Assembly (NCBI GenBank): GCA_018971385.1
Contig: JAGXAY010000003.1
Location: forward strand, 20,809-84,808
Origin: Acidobacteriota bacterium
GTDB lineage: Bacteria > Actinomycetota > Acidimicrobiia > Acidimicrobiales > RAAP-2
Reading direction: 5' to 3'
DNA: 64,000 nucleotides
Each line of letters starts with the position of its first letter. Position 1 is the stretch's first letter. The position numbers and the translations under genes are program-made. Below, one piece after another: positions 55,547-64,000 of the stretch. Under the pieces are notes generated by a model, which saw only the letters and a list, made by a program, of their open reading frames with translations, was not told where the DNA came from and made no database searches.

Positions 55547-56070
55547 GAGTCCGCCAACGCGGGTCCGCGCAGAAAACGCTCCCCAATAAAGGCGGCGCGC
55601 GCCAACGACTCCACGAGGGCGAAGGTGATCAGTCCGGAGAAGGCCGGGAGGGCCCACGACGACGTCGAGGTACGGGCGGCGTTCTCAAAACTTCGGGCCG
55701 CGACGAGGACCACCAGCAGGCCGTACTCGAGGGGACTCCGTCGGAGGATCACGTCTCTCGTGCGCCCCACCCGACCGACGTACATCGTGCGCGCTCGAAG
55801 AAGCCCCACCCCCACTCCAGCGACTCCGCCGAGCAGGGCGAGTAGCACCGTCGAACCACTCGTCGGTACGACGCGCCCCACCGTGGGGCCGATGAGAATA
55901 AGCGCAATGAGCCCGTCGAGCAGGGTGATGGCGAGGGGTCGGCGTCGCTCTCCCCGCACCAACCTCTCCGACCTCGTCTGGTTACTCCCGAGACGCGGAG
56001 ACCGCCGACGAGACCGCCGGACCAGAACCGCGATGGCGACGAGAGCCGCGAGGGCGAGGACGGAACCCAC
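55507..56070 (-). CDS. membrane protein, possibly DUF1453/CcdC-like
   Basis: The 187-residue protein has about five hydrophobic segments: VLALAALVAIAVLV at the start, TLLDGLIALILIGPTVGRV, TVLLALLGGVAGVGVGLLRA, GLLVVLVAARSFEN and a last one near ALPAFSGLITFALVESLA. The LLRARTMYVGRVGRTRDVILRR loop after the third helix recalls CcdC/DUF1453 proteins, but the match is by eye. It starts with GTG eight bases after ilvC, so it may be transcribed with the ilv operon. There is no functional link I can defend. Confidence 0.72.
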   Translation of the reverse strand: MGSVLALAALVAIAVLVRRSRRRSPRLGSNQTRSERLVRGERRRPLAITLLDGLIALILIGPTVGRVVPTSGSTVLLALLGGVAGVGVGLLRARTMYVGRVGRTRDVILRRSPLEYGLLVVLVAARSFENAARTSTSSWALPAFSGLITFALVESLARAAFIGERFLRGPALADSYGEAEVPRPEAE

Positions 56071-56078
56071 CGGGACGT

Positions 56079-57113
56079 CTAGTCGACGTCGCCGCCGGAG
56101 ACTTCCGCGACCTTCTTCTTACCGGCGTTCACGAAGGGCATGAGCGTGCGCAGTCGCGAGCCCACGTCTTCGATCGGATGCTTCTTACCCACTTCGCGCA
56201 ACTCGCGGTACCGGGGACGGCCGATCTCGTTCTCCTTGATCCACTCGGCGGCGAAGGTGCCGTCTTGAATCTCGGTCAAGACCTTCTTCATCTCGGCCTT
56301 CACGGCCGGGGTGATGATGCGCGGTCCGCGAGTGAGGTCCCCGTACTCGGCCGTGTCGGAGATGGAGTAACGCATGCCGGTGATGCCCTCTTCGTACATC
56401 AGGTCCACGATCAACTTCAGTTCGTGGAGGCACTCGAAGTAGGCCGACTCCGGCTGGTATCCGGCTTCCACCAACGTCTCGTAGCCGGCGCGCACCAACT
56501 CGGTCACGCCACCGCAGAGCACCGCCTGCTCACCGAAGAGGTCGGTCTCCGTTTCCTCGGTGAAGGTGGTGTCGAGAACTCCGGCGCGCGTCGATCCAAT
56601 GCCCTGCGCGTAGGCCAACGCCAAGTCGTGGGCCCGGCCGGAGGCGTCCTGGTGAACGGCGATGAGGGACGGTACGCCACCACCCTCGACGAAGGTGCGC
56701 CGCACCAAGTGGCCGGGGCCCTTTGGTGCAATCATGACGACGTCCACGTCGGCCGGCGGATGGATACGGTCAAATCGAATGTTGAAGCCGTGCGCGAAGG
56801 CGAGCACCTTGCCGGCGCTGAGGTGGGGGGCGATGGACTCCTCGTACATGTGCTTCTGCTCGGTGTCGGGGGTCAGCAGCATGATGAAGTCGGCCTGCGC
56901 CGCGGCCTCCTCGAGGGAGAGCACGGTGAGCCCCGCCTCTTCGGCCTTCGCCACCGACGACGAGTCGGAGCGGAGTCCGACGACCACGTCGAAACCGGAG
57001 TCGTGGAGGTTGAGGGCGTGGGCGTGACCCTGCGATCCGTAGCCGAGGATGGCAATCTTGCGCCCCTTCAGAACGTCGGGGGTGGCGTCGGCCTCGTAGT
57101 ACATGGTGGTCAT
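56079..57113 (-). CDS. ilvC: ketol-acid reductoisomerase, class I
   Basis: The 344-residue enzyme starts [19 protein letters not shown]. It has [19 protein letters not shown] with the NADP-type loop [73 protein letters not shown] (metal Asp/Glu) and [18 protein letters not shown]. It is the short class I form. It rearranges and reduces acetolactate for Val/Leu and Ile. GAGGAT precedes the ATG, 31 bases after the ilvN stop. It is the third gene of the ilvB-ilvN-ilvC operon and so lies under the attenuator. Confidence 0.97.
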   Translation of the reverse strand: MTTMYYEADATPDVLKGRKIAILGYGSQGHAHALNLHDSGFDVVVGLRSDSSSVAKAEEAGLTVLSLEEAAAQADFIMLLTPDTEQKHMYEESIAPHLSAGKVLAFAHGFNIRFDRIHPPADVDVVMIAPKGPGHLVRRTFVEGGGVPSLIAVHQDASGRAHDLALAYAQGIGSTRAGVLDTTFTEETETDLFGEQAVLCGGVTELVRAGYETLVEAGYQPESAYFECLHELKLIVDLMYEEGITGMRYSISDTAEYGDLTRGPRIITPAVKAEMKKVLTEIQDGTFAAEWIKENEIGRPRYRELREVGKKHPIEDVGSRLRTLMPFVNAGKKKVAEVSGGDVD

Positions 57114-57144
57114 GGTCGGGATATCCTCACTGAACTTTCCGGGG

Positions 57145-57687
57145 TCAGGCCGAAGCCCTCTTACCTAGTCTAGGGAGTGCGACGCGGCCGGTCCGGTGCA
57201 GCTCGAGGGTGTCATAGTTCTCCAACTCTCGCTCCAGGACGTCGCACGCGGCCGGGGTTCCGGAGAGCATGAGGGTCACCGAGTGGGAGTCGACGTCCAC
57301 GATGGCCGCTCCCGAGGTGCCCACCACGTCCAAGAGACCCGTCCGGTCGTCCACGTTGGTCCGGATAGTCGCGAGCATGAGCTCCCGTTCGATGGCGTCC
57401 TTGGGGGCGAGATCGGAGATCGAGACCACGTTCACGAGCTTGCTCAGCTGACCCACAATCTGCTCGAGGGGAGCCGACTCGGCGTCCACCACGATAGTGA
57501 TGCGGGAGAAGCGGGCCGACGTCTCGGCGGGGGCCACGGCGAGGGAGAAGATGTTAAATCCCCGTCGAGCGAAGAGACCCGCCACGCGCGCGAGCACCCC
57601 GGACTTGTTCTCGACCAGTACCGACAAGATGTGGTGGCGCACCGGACTGTGGGGAACGTCGCCGAGGAAGGGTTCGGGGGTATTCAC
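57145..57687 (-). CDS. ilvN: acetolactate synthase small (regulatory) subunit
   Basis: The 180-residue protein has the ACT domain start [63 protein letters not shown] and [23 protein letters not shown] in the C-terminal domain. It activates IlvB and confers valine feedback. The GTG overlaps the ilvB stop by four bases; a long in-frame extension upstream lies wholly inside ilvB and is not used. The co-translation fits the two-subunit enzyme. Confidence 0.96.
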   Translation of the reverse strand: MNTPEPFLGDVPHSPVRHHILSVLVENKSGVLARVAGLFARRGFNIFSLAVAPAETSARFSRITIVVDAESAPLEQIVGQLSKLVNVVSISDLAPKDAIERELMLATIRTNVDDRTGLLDVVGTSGAAIVDVDSHSVTLMLSGTPAACDVLERELENYDTLELHRTGRVALPRLGKRASA

Positions 57688-59396
57688 TGCGCGCTCCTCT
57701 GTAGGGGGTGGACCATGATGTCGTCGTTGCTCGCCCCGGCCGCCACCATCGGGAAGACCTTCTCCGAGGAGTCGGTGCGAAAGTCGATCACCACGGGGAC
57801 GTCGTGAATCGAGTTGGCCTTGTCGATGGCGGCCCGCATCTCGGCGAGATTGGTCGCCCGAAGACCCACGCAGCCCATCGCTTCGGCCCACTTGACGTAG
57901 TCGGGAAGATCGGGCGAGAGGTAGACCTCGCTGTAGCGCTCCTCGTAAAACATCTCCTGCCACTGGCGCACCATGCCCAAGTAGGCGTTGTTGAGGATGG
58001 CCACTTTGATGGGAATCCCCTCGGCGCGCGCCGTAACCAACTCTTGGGCCGTCATCTGGAAACACCCGTCGCCGTCGATACACCACACCGTGCGCTCCGG
58101 CCGCCCGGCCTTGGCCCCGATGGCGGCGGGCACACCGAACCCCATCGTGCCCGCCCCCCCGGAGTTGACCCAGGTACGCGGCTCTTCGAAGGGCCAGAAC
58201 TGACTCGCCCACATTTGGTGTTGGCCGACCCCCGAGGTCACGATGGTGCCGGCCGGCGCCGACTCGGCGATCGCCTCAATAACCGCCTGGGGGCGGAGCA
58301 GTCCCTCCTCCGTCGGCGGGTCGTAGACGAGCGGATACTGCGCCCGCCACTCGTTGATCTGACCCCACCACTCACTCAGGTCCCGGGGAAGGACCCGCTC
58401 GGACTCCCACGCGCGCAGCACGGTCTTTACGTCGGAGCGAATGGCGACGTCGGCACGGCGGACCTTGTGGTGCTCCGCGGCGTCAATGTCCACGTGAATG
58501 ACGCGCGCTTCGGGGGCGAACGCCGACACCTTGCCGGTGACGCGGTCGTCGAATCGGGCCCCGAGAGTGATGAGCAGGTCGGCCCGCTGCAACGCGGTCA
58601 CGGCCGAGTACACGCCGTGCATTCCGGGCATTCCGAGGTTCAGAGGATGGGAGTCGGGGAACACGCCTCGCGCCATCAGCGTCGTCACGACGGGAATCTG
58701 CGTTCGCTCCGCAAAGCTGCGTAGTTCGTCCCAGGCTTCGGACTTGAGGGCCCCGCCGCCGACGTAGAGAACCGGGCGGGACGAGTCACTGATGAGGCGA
58801 GATGCCGCCTCGATGAGAGACGGCGAGGCCGCGACCGCCGGTTGGTAACCGGGAAGGTCCAACTCCTCGAGGGAACTCGGGTACCACCACTCCATGGTGG
58901 ACTGGGCCAAGTCCTTCGGTAGGTCCACGAGAACCGGTCCCGGGCGACCCGTCGTCGCGATGTGAAACGCCGCCGCGACCGCCCTTGGAATATCCTGAAC
59001 GTCGCGAACCAGGAAATTGTGCTTCGTGATGCCCATGGTGATTCCGGTGATGTCACACTCCTGGAAGGCGTCGGTGCCGATGGCCGCCGACGCGACCTGA
59101 CCCGTGATCACGACGATGGGTGTCGAGTCCATGTGCGCATTCGAAATAGCGGTGACGATGTTGGTCGCCCCCGGACCCGACGTCACCATGGCGACCCCAG
59201 GACGACCGGTCGCGAGCGCGTACCCCTCGGCCATGTGGCCCGCCCCCTGCTCGTGGCGTACGAGGACGTGGCGGATGGTCGAATCGATGAGCGGGTCGTA
59301 GACCGGAAGGATGGCGCCACCGGGCAGGCCGAAGATGACCTCGACGCCTTCTTGCTCGAGGCTCTTGATTAGGGCTTGTGCGCCGGTGAGTTTCAC
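57684..59396 (-). CDS. ilvB: acetolactate synthase large subunit
   Basis: The 570-residue ThDP enzyme has [45 protein letters not shown] (catalytic Glu region), [16 protein letters not shown], a central FAD domain with RFDDRVTGK, and [17 protein letters not shown]...[16 protein letters not shown] for ThDP-Mg binding. It starts Val/Leu and Ile synthesis. The start is GTG. A leader of ~160 bases upstream holds a leader peptide rich in Ile, Leu and Val and two mutually exclusive hairpins. Confidence 0.97.
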   Translation of the reverse strand: MKLTGAQALIKSLEQEGVEVIFGLPGGAILPVYDPLIDSTIRHVLVRHEQGAGHMAEGYALATGRPGVAMVTSGPGATNIVTAISNAHMDSTPIVVITGQVASAAIGTDAFQECDITGITMGITKHNFLVRDVQDIPRAVAAAFHIATTGRPGPVLVDLPKDLAQSTMEWWYPSSLEELDLPGYQPAVAASPSLIEAASRLISDSSRPVLYVGGGALKSEAWDELRSFAERTQIPVVTTLMARGVFPDSHPLNLGMPGMHGVYSAVTALQRADLLITLGARFDDRVTGKVSAFAPEARVIHVDIDAAEHHKVRRADVAIRSDVKTVLRAWESERVLPRDLSEWWGQINEWRAQYPLVYDPPTEEGLLRPQAVIEAIAESAPAGTIVTSGVGQHQMWASQFWPFEEPRTWVNSGGAGTMGFGVPAAIGAKAGRPERTVWCIDGDGCFQMTAQELVTARAEGIPIKVAILNNAYLGMVRQWQEMFYEERYSEVYLSPDLPDYVKWAEAMGCVGLRATNLAEMRAAIDKANSIHDVPVVIDFRTDSSEKVFPMVAAGASNDDIMVHPLQRSAQ

Positions 59397-59448
59397 GCTG
59401 GTCCTCGGATCTCTCGGATGGCTCTTAGTTCACTACAAACGGATAAAG

Positions 59449-59474
59449 AAAAAAGGCCTCCCTTTCGGGAGGCC
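59449..59474 (-). terminator. ilvB attenuator: terminator hairpin
   Basis: On the minus strand GGCCTCCC-GAAA-GGGAGGCC is followed by six T. It has a perfect 8-bp stem with a GAAA tetraloop and lies 52 bases before the ilvB start, inside the leader, so it works as a conditional terminator. Confidence 0.9.
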
Positions 59475-59509
59475 TCGGTACTTTGCGTCGGGACGCGACT
59501 ACCGAGGCC
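59471..59509 (-). promoter_or_regulatory. ilvB attenuator: antiterminator hairpin
   Basis: GGCCTCGGTA (59500-59509) pairs perfectly over 10 bp with TACCGAGGCC (59471-59480). The 3' arm shares bases 59471-59474 with the 5' arm of the terminator, so the two folds exclude each other. The 5' arm covers the last codons and stop of the leader peptide. A ribosome that finishes the peptide would mask it (termination), and one stalled on the Ile/Leu/Val codons would leave it free (read-through). Confidence 0.85.
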
Positions 59510-59546
59510 ACTCACCTACTACGAGGAGAATTCGCCCGAAAGTCAC
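59499..59546 (-). CDS. ilvL: ilv leader peptide MTFGRILLVVGEWPR
   Basis: The frame has 15 codons from GTG to TAG with the run Ile-Leu-Leu-Val-Val (ATT CTC CTC GTA GTA), exactly the three products of the operon it precedes. The stop lies inside the antiterminator 5' arm. TAAGGT ends six bases before the GTG. This is the classic design of multivalent attenuation known from enterobacterial ilv operons, here in a leaderless actinobacterial version. Confidence 0.9.
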   Translation of the reverse strand: MTFGRILLVVGEWPR

Positions 59547-59552
59547 GGCCTC

Positions 59553-59558
59553 ACCTTA
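59553..59558 (-). promoter_or_regulatory. -10 element of the ilvB leader transcript
   Basis: TAAGGT ends six bases before the leader peptide GTG. The bases from here to the ilvD stop at 59653 hold nothing else that I can identify. Confidence 0.6.
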
Positions 59559-59652
59559 CACCGAACTCCAGTCGCTCGTGACCCCCACCCCGACGTCGTC
59601 GCCGAGGTGGGTGAGTCGCTACCACCGCGCGCCGGTGCGGCGCCCCACCCGA

Positions 59653-61332
59653 CTAGGCCGAGGTCACCGCTCCGGTGTCGGCGGGCTGAACCAAGCGGGC
59701 GAACTTCTCGAGAACCCCCGTCGTAAAGCGGGGGGTGAAGTGGAGGGGCTCGGCAGCGCGGCGCGCCAGCTCCTCTTCACTGACGAGAAGATCGATGGAG
59801 AGAGCGTTTACGTCGATCGACACCTGATCCCCGTCGCGAACGAGCCCGATGGGACCTCCGTCCAATGCTTCGGGAGCTACGTGGCCGACGCAGAACCCGT
59901 GAGTACCACCCGAAAACCTTCCGTCGGTGACGAGGGCGCAGTCGGCACCCCGACCGACACCCTTCAGAGCCGCGGTGACCGCGAGCATTTCGCGCATGCC
60001 CGGCCCCGCCTTCGGTCCTTCGAATCGAATGATCAGCACCGTCTGGGGCTCGATCTCCCCGGCGAGAATGGCGTCCATGGCAGCCCCTTCCCCGTCGAAG
60101 ACCCGCGCGGTCCCCACGAAGCTGAGGGTGTCGATGCCCGCCACCTTCACCACCGCGCCCCGGGGCGCGAGCGACCCGGTCAGCACCGCGATACCGCCCG
60201 TCACGTGAATCGGGTCCTCCACGGGGTGAACCACCTCCCCGTCAGGTTGACGAGCGCCGAAGGTACTCAGGGCCTCCTCGAGGGTGACCCCGTGCACGGT
60301 CATGACGTCACCGTGCACGAGACCCCGCTCGAGCAGGTGAGCGAGAACTACCGGAACCCCACCGACCTCGTCGAGATCGACCATGTGGTACTTGCCGTGG
60401 GGCTTCGTGTCGGCGATGTGGGGTACGCGCTTCGCGATCCGATTGAAGTCGTCGAGGGCGAGGTCCACTCGGGCCTCGTGCGCGATGGCGAGAAGGTGCA
60501 GGACCGCGTTCGTTGAGCCGCCGAGGGCCATGACGACGGCGATGGCGTTTTCCAACGACTTCTTGGTGATGATCTGACGAGCGGTGATCCCCCGATCGAG
60601 CAGGTCGAGTACGGCCAGACCCGAGCGGTAGGCGTAGTCGTCTCGGCGTCCGTCGATGGCCGGCGCCGACGCCGACCCGAGCAGGCTCATACCGAGGGCT
60701 TCCCCGACACTCGCCATGGTGTTCGCGGTGAACATTCCGGCGCAACTTCCCTCACCCGGACAGGCCGCACACTCGATGGCCTTCAACTCGTCGTCGCCCA
60801 TGGCTCCGACGGCGTGCGCCCCGACGGCTTCGAAGACCGAGGTGATGTCGAGGGCTCGCCCGTCGTAGTGTCCCGGCATGATGGATCCGCCGTAGACGAA
60901 GACCGCTGGCACGTCGAGGCGAGCCGCCGCCATGAGCATGCCCGGCAGGGACTTGTCGCACCCCGCGAAGGTCACCATCGCGTCGAAGCGCTCGGCGTGC
61001 ATCACCGTCTCGACGGAGTCGGCGATGACCTCCCGGGAGACGAGTGACGCGTGCATTCCCTCGTGTCCCATGGAGATACCGTCGGAGACGGCGATGGTCA
61101 CGAACTCGAAGGGAACTGCTCCGGCGTCGCGCACCGCGGCCTTCGCGCGTTTGGCCAAGCGGTCGAGCGGCAAGTTGCACGGAGTGACTTCATTCCAACT
61201 GGAGGCCACCCCAATCTGGGGCTTCACCATGTCCTCGTCACCGAGGCCCATCGCCCGCAACATCGCTCGAGCGGGAGCCCGGTGGGCCCCTAGGGTCACG
61301 TCAGTGCTACGGGGAGTGGGGTGTGTCGACAT
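59653..61332 (-). CDS. ilvD: dihydroxy-acid dehydratase
   Basis: The 559-residue Fe-S dehydratase has [46 protein letters not shown] and [16 protein letters not shown] (cluster cysteines). [17 protein letters not shown] and [24 protein letters not shown] follow. It dehydrates the IlvC product to the keto acids for Val/Leu and Ile. TAAACT lies six bases before the ATG, so ilvD has its own leaderless promoter and no attenuator of its own. It stands directly upstream of the ilvB leader on the same strand. Confidence 0.97.
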   Translation of the reverse strand: MSTHPTPRSTDVTLGAHRAPARAMLRAMGLGDEDMVKPQIGVASSWNEVTPCNLPLDRLAKRAKAAVRDAGAVPFEFVTIAVSDGISMGHEGMHASLVSREVIADSVETVMHAERFDAMVTFAGCDKSLPGMLMAAARLDVPAVFVYGGSIMPGHYDGRALDITSVFEAVGAHAVGAMGDDELKAIECAACPGEGSCAGMFTANTMASVGEALGMSLLGSASAPAIDGRRDDYAYRSGLAVLDLLDRGITARQIITKKSLENAIAVVMALGGSTNAVLHLLAIAHEARVDLALDDFNRIAKRVPHIADTKPHGKYHMVDLDEVGGVPVVLAHLLERGLVHGDVMTVHGVTLEEALSTFGARQPDGEVVHPVEDPIHVTGGIAVLTGSLAPRGAVVKVAGIDTLSFVGTARVFDGEGAAMDAILAGEIEPQTVLIIRFEGPKAGPGMREMLAVTAALKGVGRGADCALVTDGRFSGGTHGFCVGHVAPEALDGGPIGLVRDGDQVSIDVNALSIDLLVSEEELARRAAEPLHFTPRFTTGVLEKFARLVQPADTGAVTSA

Positions 61333-61338
61333 GGACCG

Positions 61339-61344
61339 AGTTTA
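61339..61344 (-). promoter_or_regulatory. -10 element of ilvD
   Basis: TAAACT ends six bases before the ATG, in the 29-bp gap after gatB. Confidence 0.5.
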
Positions 61345-61361
61345 GGTCTGACGGCTTTCAC

Positions 61362-62792
61362 CTATCGGCGCGCGTTCAGCTCCTCGACCACGGCCTTACC
61401 GTTGGCCTGCCCCTTCGTACGCCGCATCACCTGACCGATGAAGAACTGGGCCAGCTTGTCGTCCCCGTCTCGATACCGCGCCCACTCGTCGGGGTGCGTC
61501 GAGATTAACTCTTCGACGAGACTCCGGAGGGCCCCCTCGGCCATCTGCTCGAAGCCCTTCGCCTGGGCTAGTCGACGGGGATCGGTGTCCTCGCCCGCGA
61601 GCAACGCGCCGAGTAGCGACTTCGCCTGGGTCGCCGACACCTCACCGGCGGACTCCATCGCGACCACCTCCACGAACGTGGCTTCGGGCAGTCTCGGCAA
61701 ATCCTCGAGGGCGCCGGCGATTTCGTTGGCCGTCCTCGACAGGGCGATCGCGACGTCGCCCCCGGCGCTCGCCACGGCGTGAACGAAGCGTTCGAGACCT
61801 AGCTCCACCACGGTGTCGACGGCGTCACCCTGGGCGCTCGTGAGATCGACAAAAAGGGCCCGAAGTTCCGCCCGCCGCTCGGCCGGCATGGGGGGCAGGG
61901 AGTGGCGCACGGTATCGATCCACACCGGGTCCGGCGCGAGGTCGACCAGGTCGGGGTCCCGGAAGTACCGGTAGTCCTCGGCGTCTTCCTTTACTCGCAG
62001 AGTGGACGTCTCACCCAGCCCTTCGTCCCAGTGGCGAGTCTCTTGACGCACCACCCCACCCTCCTCGAGGAGTTCGATTTGACGCAGCGCCTCGTAGTCG
62101 ATGGCCCGTTGGAGGCTTCGCAGAGAGTTCAGATTCTTGATCTCGCAGCGCGTCCCGAAGGGTTCACCGGGCCGACGCACCGACACGTTGGCGTCGAATC
62201 GCACCGAACCCTCCTCGAGACGCCCGTCGGAGGCTCCCGTCGCCACGAGGATGTCGCGCAACTCCGCCGCGTACTCGCGAGCCTGCGCCGAAGAGCGGAT
62301 ATCAGGGGCGGACACGATTTCGACGAGCGGAACTCCGCACCGGTTGTAGTCCACGAGCGAACGCTCCGCCCCCTGAAGGCGCCCCCCACTCGACAGGTGG
62401 GTCGTCTTTCCGGTGTCCTCTTCCAGGTGGGCTCGTTCGATGCCGATGCGCGAGCCGTCGGGCAGATCGAGGTAGCCCCGCGAGTTAATCGGCAAGTCGT
62501 ACTGGGAGATCTGGTAGTCCTTCGACTGATCCGGATAGAAGTAGTTCTTGCGGTGAAAGGTGGAGGGCGCGATAGTGCAGTGCAGGGCCGCCCCAATACG
62601 CATGGCGAGCTCGACGGCCTGACGGTTGAGCACGGGGAGGGAACCGGGCAGTCCGAGGCACACCGGACAGACGTGGGTGTTGGGCTCTTCGCCGAAACGG
62701 TTTTCGCACCCGCAGAAGAGCTTCGACGCCGTCAACAACTCGGTGTGGACCTCGAGGCCCACCACCATCTCCCAGCCGTCGGGCAAACTCAT
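61362..62792 (-). CDS. gatB: aspartyl/glutamyl-tRNA amidotransferase subunit B
   Basis: The 476-residue protein has [41 protein letters not shown] (zinc Cys set CGC...CPVC), [47 protein letters not shown] and [11 protein letters not shown]. The C-terminal tail domain ends in the [16 protein letters not shown] region. It binds misacylated tRNA and activates it for amidation with ammonia from GatA. It overlaps gatA by four bases (ATGA). Confidence 0.97.
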   Translation of the reverse strand: MSLPDGWEMVVGLEVHTELLTASKLFCGCENRFGEEPNTHVCPVCLGLPGSLPVLNRQAVELAMRIGAALHCTIAPSTFHRKNYFYPDQSKDYQISQYDLPINSRGYLDLPDGSRIGIERAHLEEDTGKTTHLSSGGRLQGAERSLVDYNRCGVPLVEIVSAPDIRSSAQAREYAAELRDILVATGASDGRLEEGSVRFDANVSVRRPGEPFGTRCEIKNLNSLRSLQRAIDYEALRQIELLEEGGVVRQETRHWDEGLGETSTLRVKEDAEDYRYFRDPDLVDLAPDPVWIDTVRHSLPPMPAERRAELRALFVDLTSAQGDAVDTVVELGLERFVHAVASAGGDVAIALSRTANEIAGALEDLPRLPEATFVEVVAMESAGEVSATQAKSLLGALLAGEDTDPRRLAQAKGFEQMAEGALRSLVEELISTHPDEWARYRDGDDKLAQFFIGQVMRRTKGQANGKAVVEELNARR

Positions 62793-64000
62793 GACACCTC
62801 CCGGTCTCTCTCGAGGACGCGGGCGGCGGCGAGCAGGCTCGCTTCGGACAGGCCCGGTCCGAGCAACTGGACGCCGATGGGCAGCCCCGCTTCACCAGTG
62901 GCGAAGGGAACGGACACGGCGGGGTGGCCCACCAGGTTGGTGGGAATAGTGAACACGTCGTTCAGATACATCGTCATGGGGTCCTCCGACTTCGCCCCGA
63001 AGGGGAAAGCCACGGTGGGAGCGGTGGCACCAAGGAGGAGGTCCACGTCGCGGTAGGCACGAGCGAACGCCTCGATCATGAGGGTGCGGACCTTCAACGC
63101 CTGTCCGTAGTAGGCGTCGTAGTACCCCGCCGAGAGGGCGTACGTCCCGAGCATGATGCGTCGCTTAACTTCGTCACCAAATCCCGCCGTCCGCGTCGCT
63201 TCCATCATGGCGCTCACGTCGTCGCCGTTCAGCCGATGACCGAAGCGGACCCCATCAAAACGGGCGAGATTAGACGACGCCTCGGCGGGGGCGATGATGT
63301 AGTACGCCGAGAGTCCGAGCGACAACTCCGGGATGGACAACTCGACGACGTCGGCTCCCGCCGCGCGAAGAACTGCTGCGGCGGAGGTCACGGCCGTCGT
63401 GACGTCCCCGTCAGCTCCTTCGAAGAGTTCGCGCACCAGTCCGATACGTCGACCGGCGACGCCATCGTCGAGATGGCGCAGGAGATCGGGAGCGGGCACG
63501 GCGAGTGAAGTCGAATCTCTCCGGTCGTGACCACCAATCACTTCGAGGGTGAGCGCCGCGTCTTCGACCGTGGTGGAGAACGGCCCGATCTGATCGAGAG
63601 AGGACGCGAACGCCACGAGTCCGTAGCGAGATACCAGGCCGTACGTCGGCTTCAGGCCCACCACTCCACAAAAGCTGGCCGGTTGACGAATCGATCCACC
63701 GGTGTCCGAACCGAGAGCGACGGGAGTGAGGTCCGCCGCCACCGCGGCAGCCGAACCCCCCGAGGAGCCCCCGGGGACTCGGGAGTGGTCTCGTGGATTA
63801 CGAGTAGGTCCGAACGCTGAATTCTCGGTCGAGGAACCCATCGCAAACTCGTCCAGGTTGGTCTTTCCGACGAGCAAGGCCCCCGCCGCCCGAAGCCGCT
63901 CCACCACCGTCGCGTCGTAGGGCGGTCGCCAGTCTCCGAGGATGCGTGACGCGCAGGTCGTCACGACACCGCGTTGGCACAGGTTGTCCTTCAACGCAAT
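62789..64000 (-). CDS. gatA: aspartyl/glutamyl-tRNA amidotransferase subunit A, 5' end outside window
   Basis: About 403 codons are visible and the frame continues past base 64000; roughly 70-80 N-terminal residues are missing. The amidase-signature triad is present: Lys in ALKDN (fourth codon inside the window), then the cis-Ser and the nucleophile Ser in [14 protein letters not shown] and [17 protein letters not shown]. It frees ammonia from glutamine for GatB. The [20 protein letters not shown] segment is typical of GatA among amidases. gatC would be expected just upstream, outside the window. Confidence 0.96.
   Translation of the reverse strand: MALKDNLCQRGVVTTCASRILGDWRPPYDATVVERLRAAGALLVGKTNLDEFAMGSSTENSAFGPTRNPRDHSRVPGGSSGGSAAAVAADLTPVALGSDTGGSIRQPASFCGVVGLKPTYGLVSRYGLVAFASSLDQIGPFSTTVEDAALTLEVIGGHDRRDSTSLAVPAPDLLRHLDDGVAGRRIGLVRELFEGADGDVTTAVTSAAAVLRAAGADVVELSIPELSLGLSAYYIIAPAEASSNLARFDGVRFGHRLNGDDVSAMMEATRTAGFGDEVKRRIMLGTYALSAGYYDAYYGQALKVRTLMIEAFARAYRDVDLLLGATAPTVAFPFGAKSEDPMTMYLNDVFTIPTNLVGHPAVSVPFATGEAGLPIGVQLLGPGLSEASLLAAARVLERDREVS

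Noticed and set aside
57688..58212. N-terminal extension of IlvN inside ilvB
   Set aside because: It is Gly/Arg-rich shadow sequence of ilvB; the ACT domain starts soon after GTG 57687.
59397..59558. T-box riboswitch before ilvB
   Set aside because: No T-box sequence or specifier stem is seen, while a translated Ile-Leu-Leu-Val-Val leader peptide with mutually exclusive hairpins explains the region.

Overview
The window is GC-rich, densely packed bacterial DNA. The gene set points to an actinobacterium: mycobacterial-type SerC, a long SerA, a LytR-CpsA-Psr wall ligase, SufU instead of SufE/IscU, a Rieske protein inside the suf operon, many GTG starts and many leaderless promoters. The overall mix resembles the class Acidimicrobiia, but that placement is an inference from gene content and not a phylogeny. 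No insertion sequence, prophage, CRISPR array, tRNA or rRNA was seen. The longest stretch without a classical gene (59397-59652) holds a regulatory leader.

Layout. 1-1.2 kb: end of an rfbD-like gene and birA. 1.2-5.4 kb: biotin-dependent carboxylase alpha chain and three small-molecule enzymes in one operon. 5.4-16.3 kb: a cobalamin-flavoured block (acyl-CoA mutase large subunit, ATP:cob(I)alamin adenosyltransferase, metH) with a rhodanese-ThiF protein, a nitroreductase, a leucyl aminopeptidase and two epimerase-like proteins. 16.3-20.5 kb: lipoate block lpd - E2 - lipB-lipA fusion. 20.5-30.2 kb: rnhA, an Rrf2 regulator and an Fe-S assembly region in two facing operons (sufC-sufS-sufU on +, sufB-X-sufD-Rieske-sufC on -), so two sufC genes are present. 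30.3-40.7 kb: peptidase, flavin reductase, mutY, NlpC/P60 hydrolase, Lgt-like protein, MFS transporter, acyl-CoA dehydrogenase and hypotheticals. 40.7-61.3 kb: amino acid region with ilvE-leuB, greA-leuC-leuD, leuA, aldo/keto reductase, serA, aspC, serC, ilvB-ilvN-ilvC and ilvD. 61.4-64 kb: gatB and most of gatA.

How the parts fit. The lipoate block makes E2, its E3 partner and the two enzymes that octanoylate and sulfurate the E2 lysine. LipA needs Fe-S clusters, which the suf region next door would supply. IlvD, LeuC, MutY and the Rieske protein are further Fe-S clients. BirA sits beside a biotinylated carboxylase. The adenosyltransferase would supply the mutase cofactor. The branched-chain pathway is nearly complete here.

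The strongest non-obvious signals are two short leader peptides with attenuator-like hairpins. One lies upstream of leuA (MSTFVGGLLLT, three Leu codons) and one upstream of ilvB (MTFGRILLVVGEWPR, Ile-Leu-Leu-Val-Val). Both are preceded by the same promoter design, TANNNT six nucleotides before a GTG, which recurs at 6-9 nt before at least 17 starts in the window. Other points of interest are the LipB-LipA fusion, a five-Cys unknown protein between sufB and sufD, an alpha/beta hydrolase without its nucleophile, and a divergent Lgt-like protein.
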